Assembly: GCF_001942405.1 (NCBI RefSeq)
Contig: NZ_MKKA01000014.1
Location: forward strand, 1-59,923
DNA from: Ornithinimicrobium sp. CNJ-824
Lineage (GTDB): Bacteria > Actinomycetota > Actinomycetes > Actinomycetales > Dermatophilaceae
Length of the DNA: 59,923 bases
Direction: 5' to 3'
Shown here: one piece after another, positions 12,248 through 21,523 of the stretch
Layout: each line of letters opens with the position of its first letter
How positions within the stretch are numbered: the first letter of the stretch is position 1
The notes under the pieces: generated by a model
Told to the model about the DNA's origin: nothing
Seen by the model: only the letters and a program-made list of their open reading frames with translations
Database searches by the model: none
Program-made: the position numbers and the translations under genes

Positions 12248-12504
12248 GTGCTTGCTCCTTCGTCCGTCATGACGACCAGGCACCAGAAAGGCCTCCTGGC
12301 ACCAGGTGCGCAAGAGGCCTGTCCACGGGTCCGTCCGGTCGCGGAAGCGCCGGTGGGTATGCCGTGGACGAACCACGTCAAGCCCGTGCACCGAGGTGGT
12401 GCGGACCCGGACCCGGCGACCCGGAGGTCGACGCGGGTGGGGACGGAAAGGCCCCTCTTGCACGTCGGACGCGCGGACGTCCGACTGGTCGATCCATCAT
12501 GCTA
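12248..12504 (-). promoter_or_regulatory. infC operon leader with two hairpins
   Basis: A TAGCAT -10 candidate lies at 12499-12504 on the minus strand. Two inverted repeats follow in the leader: GTCGGACG/CGTCCGAC (12464-12485) at its 5' end, and AGGCCTC/GAGGCCT (12289-12320) about 30 nt before the ribosome site. The second is followed by TTTCTGG, so it could act as an attenuator. Ribosomal-protein leaders in this operon are often regulated by L20 or IF-3, but I do not recognise a described class. No protein gene is evident in this stretch. Confidence 0.45.
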
Positions 12505-12552
12505 GCAGATCTGCGTCCCCGCCCCGGGCGTCGGAAAGCGGCGCGGCCTGAA

Positions 12553-12582
12553 CTTGAACGATTCAAGGAAACGTGGTCCGAT
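12553..12582 (+). promoter_or_regulatory. Promoter and operator of the Fur-family gene
   Basis: CTTGAACGATTCAAG (12553-12567) is a perfect inverted repeat of 6-bp arms around CGA. It contains a -35 hexamer TTGAAC (12554-12559). A weak -10, TCCGAT (12577-12582), follows at 17 bp and ends 6 bp before the ATG of the regulator. An AT-rich palindrome over the -35 of a Fur-family gene is the expected layout for autoregulation. The binding assignment is inference. Confidence 0.55.
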
Positions 12583-12588
12583 GGGCCC

Positions 12589-13101
12589 ATGCCGACCGCC
12601 CCGATGGACCTGCTGCGCTCGGCCGGTCTGCGGGTCACCGGCCCCAGGGTCGCCGTGCTGGAGGTCCTCGCCGAGCACCCCCACGCCGACGCCGCCCAGG
12701 TGCTCGAGCGGGTCCGTGGCGGGTCCGCCGACGGGGCCCCCGGCGTGTCGGTGCAGGGGGTCTACGACGTCCTCTCCACGCTCGACGGGGCCGGGGTCCT
12801 GCGTCGGATCCAGCCGGCCCACTCGGTCGCCCGCTACGAGATCGACGGCGGGGACAACCACCACCACGTCGTCTGCCGCGGCTGCGGCCGTCTGCACGAC
12901 GTTCCCTGCGCGACGGGCAGCGTCCCCTGCCTGGACCCCGCCGGCCCGCAGTCCCTCGGGTTCCTCGTCGACGAGGCCGAGGTCATCTACTGGGGCCTGT
13001 GCCCTTCCTGCCGCACGGACGGGGACCACTCCCCCGGCGGCGGGGCGGGGCCCTCCACCCGGAACACCCCGACCATCCACCACTCGAAGGAGAACGCATG
13101 A
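12589..13101 (+). CDS. Fur family transcriptional regulator (peroxide/catalase type)
   Basis: A 170-residue metal-dependent repressor. The N-terminal winged helix covers about residues 5-80 ([19 protein letters not shown], with the [13 protein letters not shown] recognition region). The dimerisation domain has the metal-binding [15 protein letters not shown] segment and a CPSC motif near residue 150 that could form a structural zinc site. The stop overlaps the catalase ATG, so it is cotranscribed with katA. This pairing matches CatR/FurA-like peroxide sensors rather than iron Fur, which is inference from context. Confidence 0.9.
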   Translation: MPTAPMDLLRSAGLRVTGPRVAVLEVLAEHPHADAAQVLERVRGGSADGAPGVSVQGVYDVLSTLDGAGVLRRIQPAHSVARYEIDGGDNHHHVVCRGCGRLHDVPCATGSVPCLDPAGPQSLGFLVDEAEVIYWGLCPSCRTDGDHSPGGGAGPSTRNTPTIHHSKENA

Positions 13102-14713
13102 GCGAGACCCAGCACGGGTTCGTCAACCAGCTCCACCACGAGCAGCACCCCAGCACCACGGGGTCCACGACCACCGCGGGCGTGCCCTCGGGCTCGGACC
13201 GCAACTCGTTGTCCGTCGGCGCCGACGGACCGCTGCTCCTGCACGACGTGAGCCTCATCGAGACGCTGGCCCACTTCGACCGCGAGAAGGTGCCGGAGAG
13301 GCTGCCCCACGCCAAGGGTTCGGGTGCGTTCGGCCGGTTCGTCGTCACCGAGGACGTCTCCCGCTGGACCAAGGCCGCCGCCTTCCAGCAGGGCGCGGAG
13401 TCCGAGGCGCTCGTCCGCTTCTCCACCGTCGCCGGCGAGCAGGGCTCCCCCGACACCTGGCGGGACGTGCGTGGCTTCGCCGTGCGCCTCTACACCAGCG
13501 AGGGCAACCACGACGTGGTGGGCAACAACACGCCCATCTTCTTCGTGCGCGACCCGATGAAGTTCCCCCACTTCATCCGCAGCCAGCGGCGCCTGCCCGA
13601 CAGCGGCCTGCGGTCGAACAACATGCAGTGGGACTTCTGGACCTCCACCCCCGAGTCGGCCCACCAGGTCACCTACCTCATGGGCGACCGTGGCCTGCCC
13701 AAGACCTGGCGGCACATGAACGGCTACTCCTCGCACACCTACATGTGGGTCAACGCCGAGGGCGAGCGCTTCTTCGTCAAGTACCACTGGCACAGCGAGC
13801 AGGGCGTGGAGAACCTGACGAACGAGGAGGCCGGGCAGCTGGCCGGCGAGGACGCGGACTTCCACCGCCGCGACCTGTTCGACGCGATCGAGCGGGGGGA
13901 CCACCCCTCCTGGACGCTGTCGATGCAGATCATGCCGTACGAGGAGGCCAAGACCTACCGGATCAACCCGTTCGACCTCACCAAGGTGTGGCCGCACGCG
14001 GACTACCCGCTCGTGAAGGTCGGCACCCTGACGCTGGACCGCAACCCGGTCAACTTCCACGCCGAGATCGAGCAGGCCGCCTTCTCCCCGTCGAACCAGG
14101 TCCCCGGGACCGGGGTCTCCCCCGACAAGATGCTCCTGGCGCGCGTCTTCTCCTACCCGGACGCCCAGCGTCACCGCATCGGGGCCAACTTCCAGCACCT
14201 GCCGGTCAACCAGCCCCAGGTGCAGACCAACGCCTACCAGTTCGACGGCCCGATGGCCTTCCTGCACTCGGGCAACCAGCCCACCTACGCCCCCAACTCC
14301 TACGACCGCCCCTGGTCGGACGAGACCGGGCCGGTGGAGAACGGCTGGGAGGCCGACGGCGAGCTGGTGCGCTCGGCCTACACCCTGCGCGCGGACGACG
14401 ACGACTTCACCCAGCCCGGCATCCTCGTCCGCGAGGTGTACAGCGAGGAGCAGCGCCAGCGTCTGGTGGAGACCGTGGTCGGCTCCCTCATGCCGGACGA
14501 CGTGCGCGAGCCCGTGCTCTCCCGCGTCTTCGAGTACTGGCGCAACGTCGACGAGAACATCGGTCGTCGCGTCGAGGAGGCCTACCGGGCCGCCAAGGGT
14601 GACCAGGTCCCCGGCGCCGGCCCCAAGGACGAGGACTCCGGGACGCCCGACGCCGAGGGCGTGCGGCCCGAGCGTCCGCCTCCGCCCAGCCGGGGCACGC
14701 CGCCGACAGCTGA
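13098..14713 (+). CDS. katA: Catalase (small-subunit haem type), C-terminus probably frameshifted
   Basis: Converts H2O2 to water and oxygen in the cytoplasm. The catalytic His lies in the [20 protein letters not shown] region near residue 60, and the haem-ligand Tyr is in the [14 protein letters not shown] motif near residue 350. Homology ends near residue 500, but the frame stays open to 15170, running antisense through sseB. A one-base shift around 14650-14690 gives a natural end at the TGA at 14711-14713, just before a strong hairpin. I give that end. The ATG overlaps the Fur-family stop. Confidence 0.9.
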
Positions 14714-14734
14714 GCGGCACCGCACCCGGCCGTC

Positions 14735-14773
14735 GACGGGCGCGTCGCTCCTGCCAGGAGCGGCGCGCCCGTC
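14735..14773. terminator. Bidirectional hairpin terminator between katA and sseB
   Basis: GACGGGCGCG and CGCGCCCGTC form a perfect 10-bp outer stem with further GCTCC/GGAGC pairing inside around a TGCC loop. There is no long U tract, as is usual in GC-rich actinobacteria. It lies between the convergent ends of katA and sseB. Confidence 0.7.
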
Positions 14774-14788
14774 GTGCGCGTCCGGACC

Positions 14789-15580
14789 TCAGGTCCGTCC
14801 CAGCCGGAAGGCCACGGCGTCGATCCGGGCCCGGGCCTCACCGTCGGCGGCGATCCGCTCGCCCACCCCGGTGACGAGCCGACGGATCTCCTCCTGCCCC
14901 AGGCCGGGGGCGAGCGTCAGCTCGACCTGCAGGGCCCCGTCGGGACCGGCGGTGCACCGGTGGTCCACCACCGCCTCCTGGTCCGCCACGGCCGCGGCGA
15001 CGGCGCGGAGCACCTGGTCGTCCTCGTGCGCGGGAACCCACGGCCGCCCCATGGCCAGGGCCCACACCATGGACGGCCGGAGCAGGTATGCCGCGCTCCC
15101 CGGCGGGGAGGGCAGGTCCAGGGGGATGACCGAGCACCCTTCCTGCACGGCCGCCAGGGCGGCGCGCTGAGCGGTCACCGGCACCGGGCGGGCGTCGGCG
15201 TTCCACGCCGTCAGGGCCGCCACGGAGGTGAAGGCCGGCAGGGCGCGGGCGCCGTCGGGGGCGACGAGCGTCACCGACGCCATGTCGATGCGGGTGTCGA
15301 CCGGGACGCCCGAGGAGTCGTCGATCTCCCCCGGCACGGCCACGACGGGCACGATGAGCCGCGCCTGTGCCACGGCGGCGACGAGCTCGGCCGGGTCGAG
15401 CGGCGGCCCGCCCCCGCCGTCGCCGGCCCGCCGGTGGGCCTGGAGCAGGACGGCCAGTCCCTCGTCGGCGGTGCCGTCGTCCTGGTCGAAACCGGTGCCC
15501 GTCAGGGTGCGTCCCTGCCACGGCACCCCGGCGCTGTCGGAGCCCTCCTGCGGGTCGTGGCTGCTGAACCGGTGGGTCAT
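14789..15580 (-). CDS. SseB family protein
   Basis: A 263-residue soluble protein with an SseB-type N-terminal domain. Seen are the [19 protein letters not shown] segment near residue 115 and the hydrophobic [18 protein letters not shown] segment, both typical of actinobacterial SseB proteins. The biochemical function is unknown. Genes of this type often sit between a hisA/priA gene and infC in actinobacteria. Here the Fur-katA pair separates it from infC. Its ATG overlaps the stop of the priA-like gene, so the two are coupled. Confidence 0.85.
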   Translation of the reverse strand: MTHRFSSHDPQEGSDSAGVPWQGRTLTGTGFDQDDGTADEGLAVLLQAHRRAGDGGGGPPLDPAELVAAVAQARLIVPVVAVPGEIDDSSGVPVDTRIDMASVTLVAPDGARALPAFTSVAALTAWNADARPVPVTAQRAALAAVQEGCSVIPLDLPSPPGSAAYLLRPSMVWALAMGRPWVPAHEDDQVLRAVAAAVADQEAVVDHRCTAGPDGALQVELTLAPGLGQEEIRRLVTGVGERIAADGEARARIDAVAFRLGRT

Positions 15581-16332
15581 GCGACGGCCTCCTTGGCCTG
15601 GGAGAGGGTGAAGGCGCCGTGGTAGAGGGCGGACCCCAGGACCGCCCCCGCGGCGCCGGCGGCGCGGAGTGCGCGCAGGTCGTCGAGCTCGGCCACCCCT
15701 CCGGAGGCGACCACGGGCGCGAGGGAGCCCAGGTGGGCCACGACCCGGCGGACCAGACCGACGTCCACCCCCGTACGGCGTCCGTCGCGTCCGGCGTCCG
15801 CGAGCACGATCGCACCCGGGGGTGCCGGGCGCAGGGTCTCGACGAGGACGTCGAGGACCTCCGGCAGGGGCCCCAGGTCCACGCCCGACCCGCGGGCGAC
15901 CACCCGGTCCCCGACGACGTCCACCCCGACCGCGACCCGCGCGCCGTGCTCGGCGACAAGGGCCTGGAGCGCGGCCGGGTCACGGAGTGCGGCCGCCGCC
16001 AGGTTGACCCGCCACGCCCCGGTCGCCAGGGCCTCCAGGGCCGCCCCGGGACCGTCGAGCCCCCCGGAGAGCTGGGTCGGGACGGGAAGGGCGTGGACGA
16101 GCCCGGCAAGGTAGGTCAGGTCCGAGCCCCGGCCGAAGGCACGGTCCAGGTCGACGACGTGGATGCGGTCGGCCCCCTCCATGACCCATCGCCGTGCGAC
16201 GGCGAGCGGGTCCGCGGGTCCCCCGTCGACGACCTGGACGGCCCGGCGGCCGGACACGTCCACGGCGGGCAGCAGCTGGAACGGGCTCCCCGCGCCACCC
16301 GGTGCCGGGCTTCCCGCGAGGGCGCCGGTCAC
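15577..16332 (-). CDS. priA: HisA/PriA-like phosphoribosyl isomerase, divergent
   Basis: A 251-residue TIM barrel of the HisA family, expected to isomerise ProFAR in histidine synthesis and, as PriA, also PRA in tryptophan synthesis. Family features are FQLLPAVDV with the first Asp, HVVDLDRAFGRG, LSGGLDG, RVNLAAAAL and SALYHGAFT. Several usual active-site segments are altered: the TD-x-x-KDGT loop reads ADAGRDGRRTG, and the Trp expected after ARG is Ser. GTG 16332 overlaps the TGA of the gene upstream, which settles the start. It could be an isomerase of changed specificity. Confidence 0.8.
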   Translation of the reverse strand: MTGALAGSPAPGGAGSPFQLLPAVDVSGRRAVQVVDGGPADPLAVARRWVMEGADRIHVVDLDRAFGRGSDLTYLAGLVHALPVPTQLSGGLDGPGAALEALATGAWRVNLAAAALRDPAALQALVAEHGARVAVGVDVVGDRVVARGSGVDLGPLPEVLDVLVETLRPAPPGAIVLADAGRDGRRTGVDVGLVRRVVAHLGSLAPVVASGGVAELDDLRALRAAGAAGAVLGSALYHGAFTLSQAKEAVA

Positions 16333-17000
16333 TCCAGGACCCCGAGCTCCCGCCGCAGCCGGACGGAGTCGGCGACGGCGTCCTCGAACCACGACACCTG
16401 TCGGGCCGACGGGTCGTGCCGCGTGGCACCGGGCAGCTCGGCGGCCCGCACCGGGTCCTGGAGAAGGCGTGGACCGGGCAGGCCGAGCGTGGCCATCACG
16501 GCCTGCAGCATCGTCATCGGACGTGGCCCGGTCTCGTGCAGCAGGTCGACCAGCTCCTCCCGGGTCCGCGCGGGACAGCCGGCCAGCCGCACGATCTCCC
16601 CCGGGCCGGCCAGGTCGAGACCAGGGGGCCGCACCAGACCCACCCCCGGCTCCCACACCACCCACCCCGGGCCCCGCCGGCGACCGGCGGCATGGACCGT
16701 GATCACGGCGCGTCCGCCGGTCTCGGAGAAGCCCAGCGCCGGTCCGGTCCTGGCGGGCACGGGGCGACCGACGAGCAGGAGCGCACCGTCGTCGTACGGC
16801 GGCCCCGTGGGGGGACCGGCCGCCGCGACGGCGACGGTCCACCGCCCGACGGGGGCCACGACGAGCGGCACCACGGACCGGGAGACCCAGCCGGCCACCC
16901 GCTCCCGCGGCCCGCGCAGGAGCAGGAGCGCCGTCGGTGGGGGGACCGACGCCGGACCTGCTGCGCGGTCGTCCGTCGGACGCGTGCTGGGCGTGGTCAC
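16329..17000 (-). CDS. Conserved actinobacterial protein of unknown function
   Basis: I do not recognise this 223-residue product. It is proline- and arginine-rich at the N-terminus, has short hydrophobic beta-like stretches, and ends in a more acidic helical segment (WFEDAVADSVRLRRELG). No signal peptide or clear membrane helix is visible. It is translationally coupled to the priA-like gene (GAGTGACC overlap). A TAGGAT -10 hexamer at 17007-17012, which includes the glnE stop TAG, ends 6 bp before the GTG start, suggesting a leaderless transcript for a unit of three genes ending in sseB. Confidence 0.75.
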   Translation of the reverse strand: MTTPSTRPTDDRAAGPASVPPPTALLLLRGPRERVAGWVSRSVVPLVVAPVGRWTVAVAAAGPPTGPPYDDGALLLVGRPVPARTGPALGFSETGGRAVITVHAAGRRRGPGWVVWEPGVGLVRPPGLDLAGPGEIVRLAGCPARTREELVDLLHETGPRPMTMLQAVMATLGLPGPRLLQDPVRAAELPGATRHDPSARQVSWFEDAVADSVRLRRELGVLE

Positions 17001-17009
17001 CCGGACATC

Positions 17010-20000
17010 CTACGAACGCCCCCGGCCGGTGTCCCGCCCCCCGCTCCTGGGTCCCCTGGTGGGGCGGGGGAACCGGGCGGCCGACGGTGGCGGCCCGTCC
17101 GCCGCCCGGGAGAACCCGGCGGCCCTGCCCGGCAGGCCCCGGTCCCGGTGCGTGGTCGCCGGCCCTCGGCCTCCGTGCGCCGGCGGTGCGTCCCCGTAGA
17201 ACAACCGGTCGACGACCTGGCGGGCGTGCCGCGCGGTGCGCCGCCACTCCTCGGCCAGCTCGGACCCGTGCCCGGGTGGCCGCCCCATCACCCGTGACAT
17301 GCCCTCCGCGTCCCGCAAGGCGCTGGGGACGGAGTCGACCGGCCGGCCCCGCCACATCACGCCGGCGTCGCGCAGCTGGGAAGCCGTCTCCCAGGCGCGC
17401 GCCAGCACGACCTGGTCCTCCTGGTCGAGCAGGCCGGCACCCACCGCCGCGTCCAGGGCCTCCACGGTGCTCGTCGTGCGCAGCCCGTCGTGCTCGTGCG
17501 CGTGCTGCAGCTGCAGCAGCTGCACGACCCACTCCACGTCGGACAGGCCGCCGCGGCCGAGCTTGAGGTGGGCGCGCGGGTCCGCCCCCCTCGGCAGGCG
17601 CTCAGACTCCATCCGTGCCTTCAGCCGACGGATCTCCCGCACCGCCTCGGGCGCGATCCCGCCCGCGGGCCAGCGCAGCGGCTCGACCAGCTCGGTGAAG
17701 CACGGGCCAGGTCCGGGTCCCCCGCGACCGGACGGGCCCGCAGCAGCGCCTGCGACTCCCACCCCGCCGACCAACGTGCGTAGTAGGTGGCATAGCTCTC
17801 CAGGCTGCGCACCAGGGTCCGGACCGCCCCTCCGGCCGCAGGTCGGCGTCGAGCTCGAGCACGGGGTCGGGACCGGAACGGTCGGACAGTCCCGACCGGA
17901 GCTCGCCCACCACGTCCGCCGCCTGGCGGTTCGCCCGTTCCGCGTCCGCACCCGGGCGGGGCCGGTGCACGAAGAGCACGTCGGCGTCGCTGGCGTATCC
18001 CAGCTCCCTCCCGCCGAGCCGCCCCATCCCGACGACGAGCAGGTCGGTGACCAGCTCCCCGTCCCGCTCCCGGACCGTGCGGAGGGCGACGTCGAGCGCC
18101 CCGCGCAGCGTCGCCTCGGTGACGTCGGTGAGGGCACGGCGCACCTGCGTCCCCGACCAGCCTCCGACCAGGTCCCCCAGCACGACGCGGACGAGCTCGC
18201 GGGCCCGCACCGTGCGGACGGCGAGGACCGCCCCGGCCGGGTCGTCCCGGCGGGTCGCGGCAGCGGCCATGCGGGCCAGCAGGGCCTCCTGGTCGGGCAC
18301 CTGCAAGCTCCGGGGTCCCCGAGCAGGGCCACCGTCTCGGCGACCGCAGCAGGAGGTCCACGGCGTAGCGGCTGGTCGACAGCACCCGGGCCAGGCGCTC
18401 GGCGGCCGTCCCCTCGTCCCGCAGCATCCCCAGGTACCAGTGGGTCGTGCCCAGCGCGTCGCTGATCCGTCGGAAGGCCAGCAGCCCGGCGTCCGGGTCG
18501 GCACCGTCGGCGAACCAGGCCAGCATCACCGGGAGCAGGTGGCGCTGGATGGTGGCCCGCCGGCTGACCCCTTCCGTCAAGGTGCCGAGGTGGCGCAGGG
18601 CTCCGTCCGGGTCCCGGAAGCCGAGTGCGGAGAGCCGCTCCCGGGCCGCCTCCGGGGACAGCCGGACCTCGTCGGTGGACAACCGGGCCACGGCGCCCAG
18701 CAGCGGGCGGTAGAAGAGCCGTTCGTGCAGCCGGCGCACGTCCCGCTGCACCGCTCGCCACCGCTGGACCACCGCACGGTCGGCCTCCCCCCGCTCGCCG
18801 AGCGACCGACCCAGGCGGCGCAGCTCGCGTCCGCCGTCGGCATGACGTGGGTCCGCCGCATCCGGTGGAGCTGGAGGCGGTGCTCCAGCGCCCGCAGCAA
18901 CCGGTAGGCTCGTCGAGGACCCGGGCGTCGTCACGGCCCACGTACCCTCCGTCCCGGAGGGCGGCCAGGGCCTCCAGGGTGGTCCTCGAGCGCAACGACT
19001 CGTCGGTGCGGCCGTGCACGAGCTGCAGCAGCTGGACGCTGAACTCGATGTCCCGCAGCCCACCCGGTCCCAGCTTCAGCTCCCGGTCCCCGTCCCCGGC
19101 ACGCACAGAACGCTCGACGCGGCGTCGCATCGCCTGCACGTCGTCGACGAAGTTCTCCCGCCCCGAGGCCCCCCACACCAGCGGCTCGACCAGCTCGGAC
19201 CAGCGCCTGGCCAGCTCCTCGTCGCCGGCGACGTGCCGGGCCTTGAGCAGCGCCTGGAACTCCCAGGTCTTGGCCCAGCGCTGGTAGTACTCCTGGTGGG
19301 AGTGCAGCGAACGGACGAGCGGACCGTTCTTGCCCTCGGGACGCAGGGCGGCGTCCACGGGCCACAGCGACCCCTCGGAGGTGGACTGCCCGCAGATGCG
19401 CATGACCGCGCTGGACAGGATCGCCCCCACCGCCAGCGCCCGGTCCTCCGGCGTCCCGTCCCGGGGTGCGGCCAGGAAGATGACGTCGAGGTCGCTGATG
19501 TAGTTCAGCTCGCACCCGCCGGTCTTGCCCATGGCCACGACCGCGAGCTCACAGCCCTCCTCCCCCTCCGTCTCCGCCCGGGCCAGCAGCAGCGCCCCGC
19601 GGAGGGCGGCCCCGGCGAGCTCGGCCAGCCAGGCGGCCACGGTCGGGACGAGCTCGACCGGGTCCTCGCTGGTCAGGTCCTGGGTGGCCACCCGCAGGAG
19701 CTGCCGCCGGTAGGCGACCCGCAGCGCCTCCGCCCCGTCCCGCCCGGACGCACCGTGGACCGACTCCTCGACCGCGGACGGGTCGGGGTCCTGACCGTCG
19801 ACCACGTCGGGCAGGTGCTCCGGATGGCGGACCAGGTGGTCGGCCAGGGCACCGCTGCCGCCCAGGAGCGCCAGCAGGCGCCGACGCCGCGTCCCGGTGT
19901 CCCGCACGACGGGCAGCACCGGCTCGTCGGTCCGGGACCCGTCGGCCGCGGTGGTGCGCGGATCGAGCAGGCGGACCAGACCCAGCAGGGCGGCGTCAGG

Positions 20001-20137
20001 GTCGGCCACCCGGGAGAGGTCGGCCAGCAGTGCCGCCACGTCGAACCCGGGCCCGGCCCGTCCGACGACCTCGGCGAGCAGCCTCCGGACCGGCGGGTGT
20101 CCGCCACCCCGGCGCGCGCCAGCTCGGCCGCCGTCAC
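17010..20137 (-). pseudogene. glnE: Bifunctional glutamine synthetase adenylyltransferase/deadenylase, multiply frameshifted
   Basis: GlnE adenylylates and deadenylylates glutamine synthetase. Both nucleotidyltransferase domains are recognisable: the first has ELNYISDLDVIFL and QRWAKTWEFQALLKAR, the second GRLGGRELGYASDADVLFVH and WESQALLRARPVAGD. Each ends with a D-x-E regulatory segment (LRDIEFSVQLLQL; LSDVEWVVQLLQL). The protein is split over three frames by at least seven apparent one-base losses near 17700, 17815, 18307, 18340, 18832, 18909 and 20091. Full span is about 1040 residues. Seven lesions suggest poor local sequence or true decay. It lies 53 bp downstream of glnA. Confidence 0.9.
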
Positions 20138-20190
20138 CTGCCCGTCGTCCTCCCCCGGCGGGCCGCCTCGTCGCCGCACGGGTCCGGACC

Positions 20191-21519
20191 TCACAGGTGG
20201 AGCAGGTAGCGGTCGAGCTCGAAGCGGGTGACCTGGGAGCGGTACTCGCCCCACTCCTGCCACTTGTTGCGCAGGTAGAAGTCGAACACCTGCTCCCCCA
20301 GGACCTCGGCCACCAGGTCCGAGTCCTCCATGACGGCCACGGCCTCGCCCAGGCTCTGCGGCAGCGGGTCGATCCCGAGCGCCCGTCGCTCCCCGTCGGT
20401 CAGGGCCCACACGTCGTCCTCCGCCTCGGGCGGGAGGTCGTAGCCCTCCTTGATGCCGCGCAGCCCGGAGGCGAGGATCACCGCATACGTGAGGTAGGGG
20501 TTGCACGCGGCGTCGATCGAGCGGACCTCGATCCGGCGGGAGTGGCCCTTGCCGATGGAGTACATCGGCACCCGGGCCAGGGCCGAGCGGTTGTTGTGCC
20601 CCCAGCACACGTAGGCGGGGGCCTCGCCGCCGCCCCAGAGCCGCTTGTAGGAGTTCACCCACTGGTTGGTCACCGCGCAGATCTCGCGGCTGTGCGCCAG
20701 CACCCCGGCCATGAACCGACGCCCCGTGGTCGACAGCTCGTAGGAGGCCCCGGGCTCGTAGAAGGCGTTGGCGTCCCCCTCGAACAGGGAGACGTGCGTG
20801 TGCATCCCGGAGCCGGGGTGCAGCGCCAGTGGCTTGGGCATGAAGGTGGCGAAGGCCTTCTCGTGGAGGGCGACCTCCCGGACCACGGTGCGGAAGGTCA
20901 TGATGTTGTCGGCCATGGACAGCGCGTCGGCGTAGCGCAGGTCGATCTCCTGCTGGCCGGGGCCACCCTCGTGGTGGCTGAACTCCACCGAGATGCCCAT
21001 CTGCTCGAGCATCTCGATCGCCCCCCGGCGGAAGTCGTGCCCGTCGCCCCGGGCGACGTGGTCGAAGTATCCCGCCTGGTCGACGGGCACCGGCCCGACC
21101 GCGGGTTCGTAGGGCTCCTTGAACAGGTAGAACTCGATCTCCGGGTGGGTGTAGAAGGTGAACCCCTCCTGACCGGCCGCGTCGAGGGCCCTACGCAGGA
21201 TGTGGCGCGAGTCGGTGGGGGCCGGGGTGCCGTCGGGCATGTGGATGTCGCAGAACATCCTGGCGGTCCGTTCCCGCCAGGGCAGCACCTGGAAGGTGTC
21301 GGCGTCGGGCTGGACGACCATGTCGGCCTCGTAGACGCGGGTGAAGCCCTCGATGACGCTGCCGTCGATGCCGATGCCCTCGGTGAAGGCCTGCTCCAGC
21401 TCCGCTGGCGCCACGGCCACGGACTTCAGCGTGCCCAGGATGTCGGTGAACCAGAGCCGGACGAACCGGATGTCCCGCTCCTCGATGGTCCGGAGGACGT
21501 ACTCCTGCTGGCGGTTCAT
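20191..21519 (-). CDS. glnA: Type I glutamine synthetase (GlnA2-like)
   Basis: ATP-dependent glutamine synthetase of 442 residues. Visible are the N-terminal beta-grasp ending in GFTRVYEADMVVQPD, catalytic KPLALHPGSGMHTHVSL with metal and ATP ligands, NSYKRLWGGGEAPAYVCWG, and RIEVRSIDAACNPYL. Adjacency to glnE matches glnA2 of mycobacteria, and LPPEAEDDVWALT follows the GlnA2 pattern in the segment that carries the adenylylation Tyr in GlnA1. ATG 21519 is preferred to 21537: it follows an AGGA site and lies 4 nt after the upstream stop. Confidence 0.95.
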   Translation of the reverse strand: MNRQQEYVLRTIEERDIRFVRLWFTDILGTLKSVAVAPAELEQAFTEGIGIDGSVIEGFTRVYEADMVVQPDADTFQVLPWRERTARMFCDIHMPDGTPAPTDSRHILRRALDAAGQEGFTFYTHPEIEFYLFKEPYEPAVGPVPVDQAGYFDHVARGDGHDFRRGAIEMLEQMGISVEFSHHEGGPGQQEIDLRYADALSMADNIMTFRTVVREVALHEKAFATFMPKPLALHPGSGMHTHVSLFEGDANAFYEPGASYELSTTGRRFMAGVLAHSREICAVTNQWVNSYKRLWGGGEAPAYVCWGHNNRSALARVPMYSIGKGHSRRIEVRSIDAACNPYLTYAVILASGLRGIKEGYDLPPEAEDDVWALTDGERRALGIDPLPQSLGEAVAVMEDSDLVAEVLGEQVFDFYLRNKWQEWGEYRSQVTRFELDRYLLHL

Positions 21520-21523
21520 GGCC

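Noticed and set aside
14714..15170. Genuine long C-terminal catalase extension
   Set aside because: The extra sequence is Arg/Ser/Pro-rich, lacks family similarity and is the exact antisense of a well-supported sseB gene.
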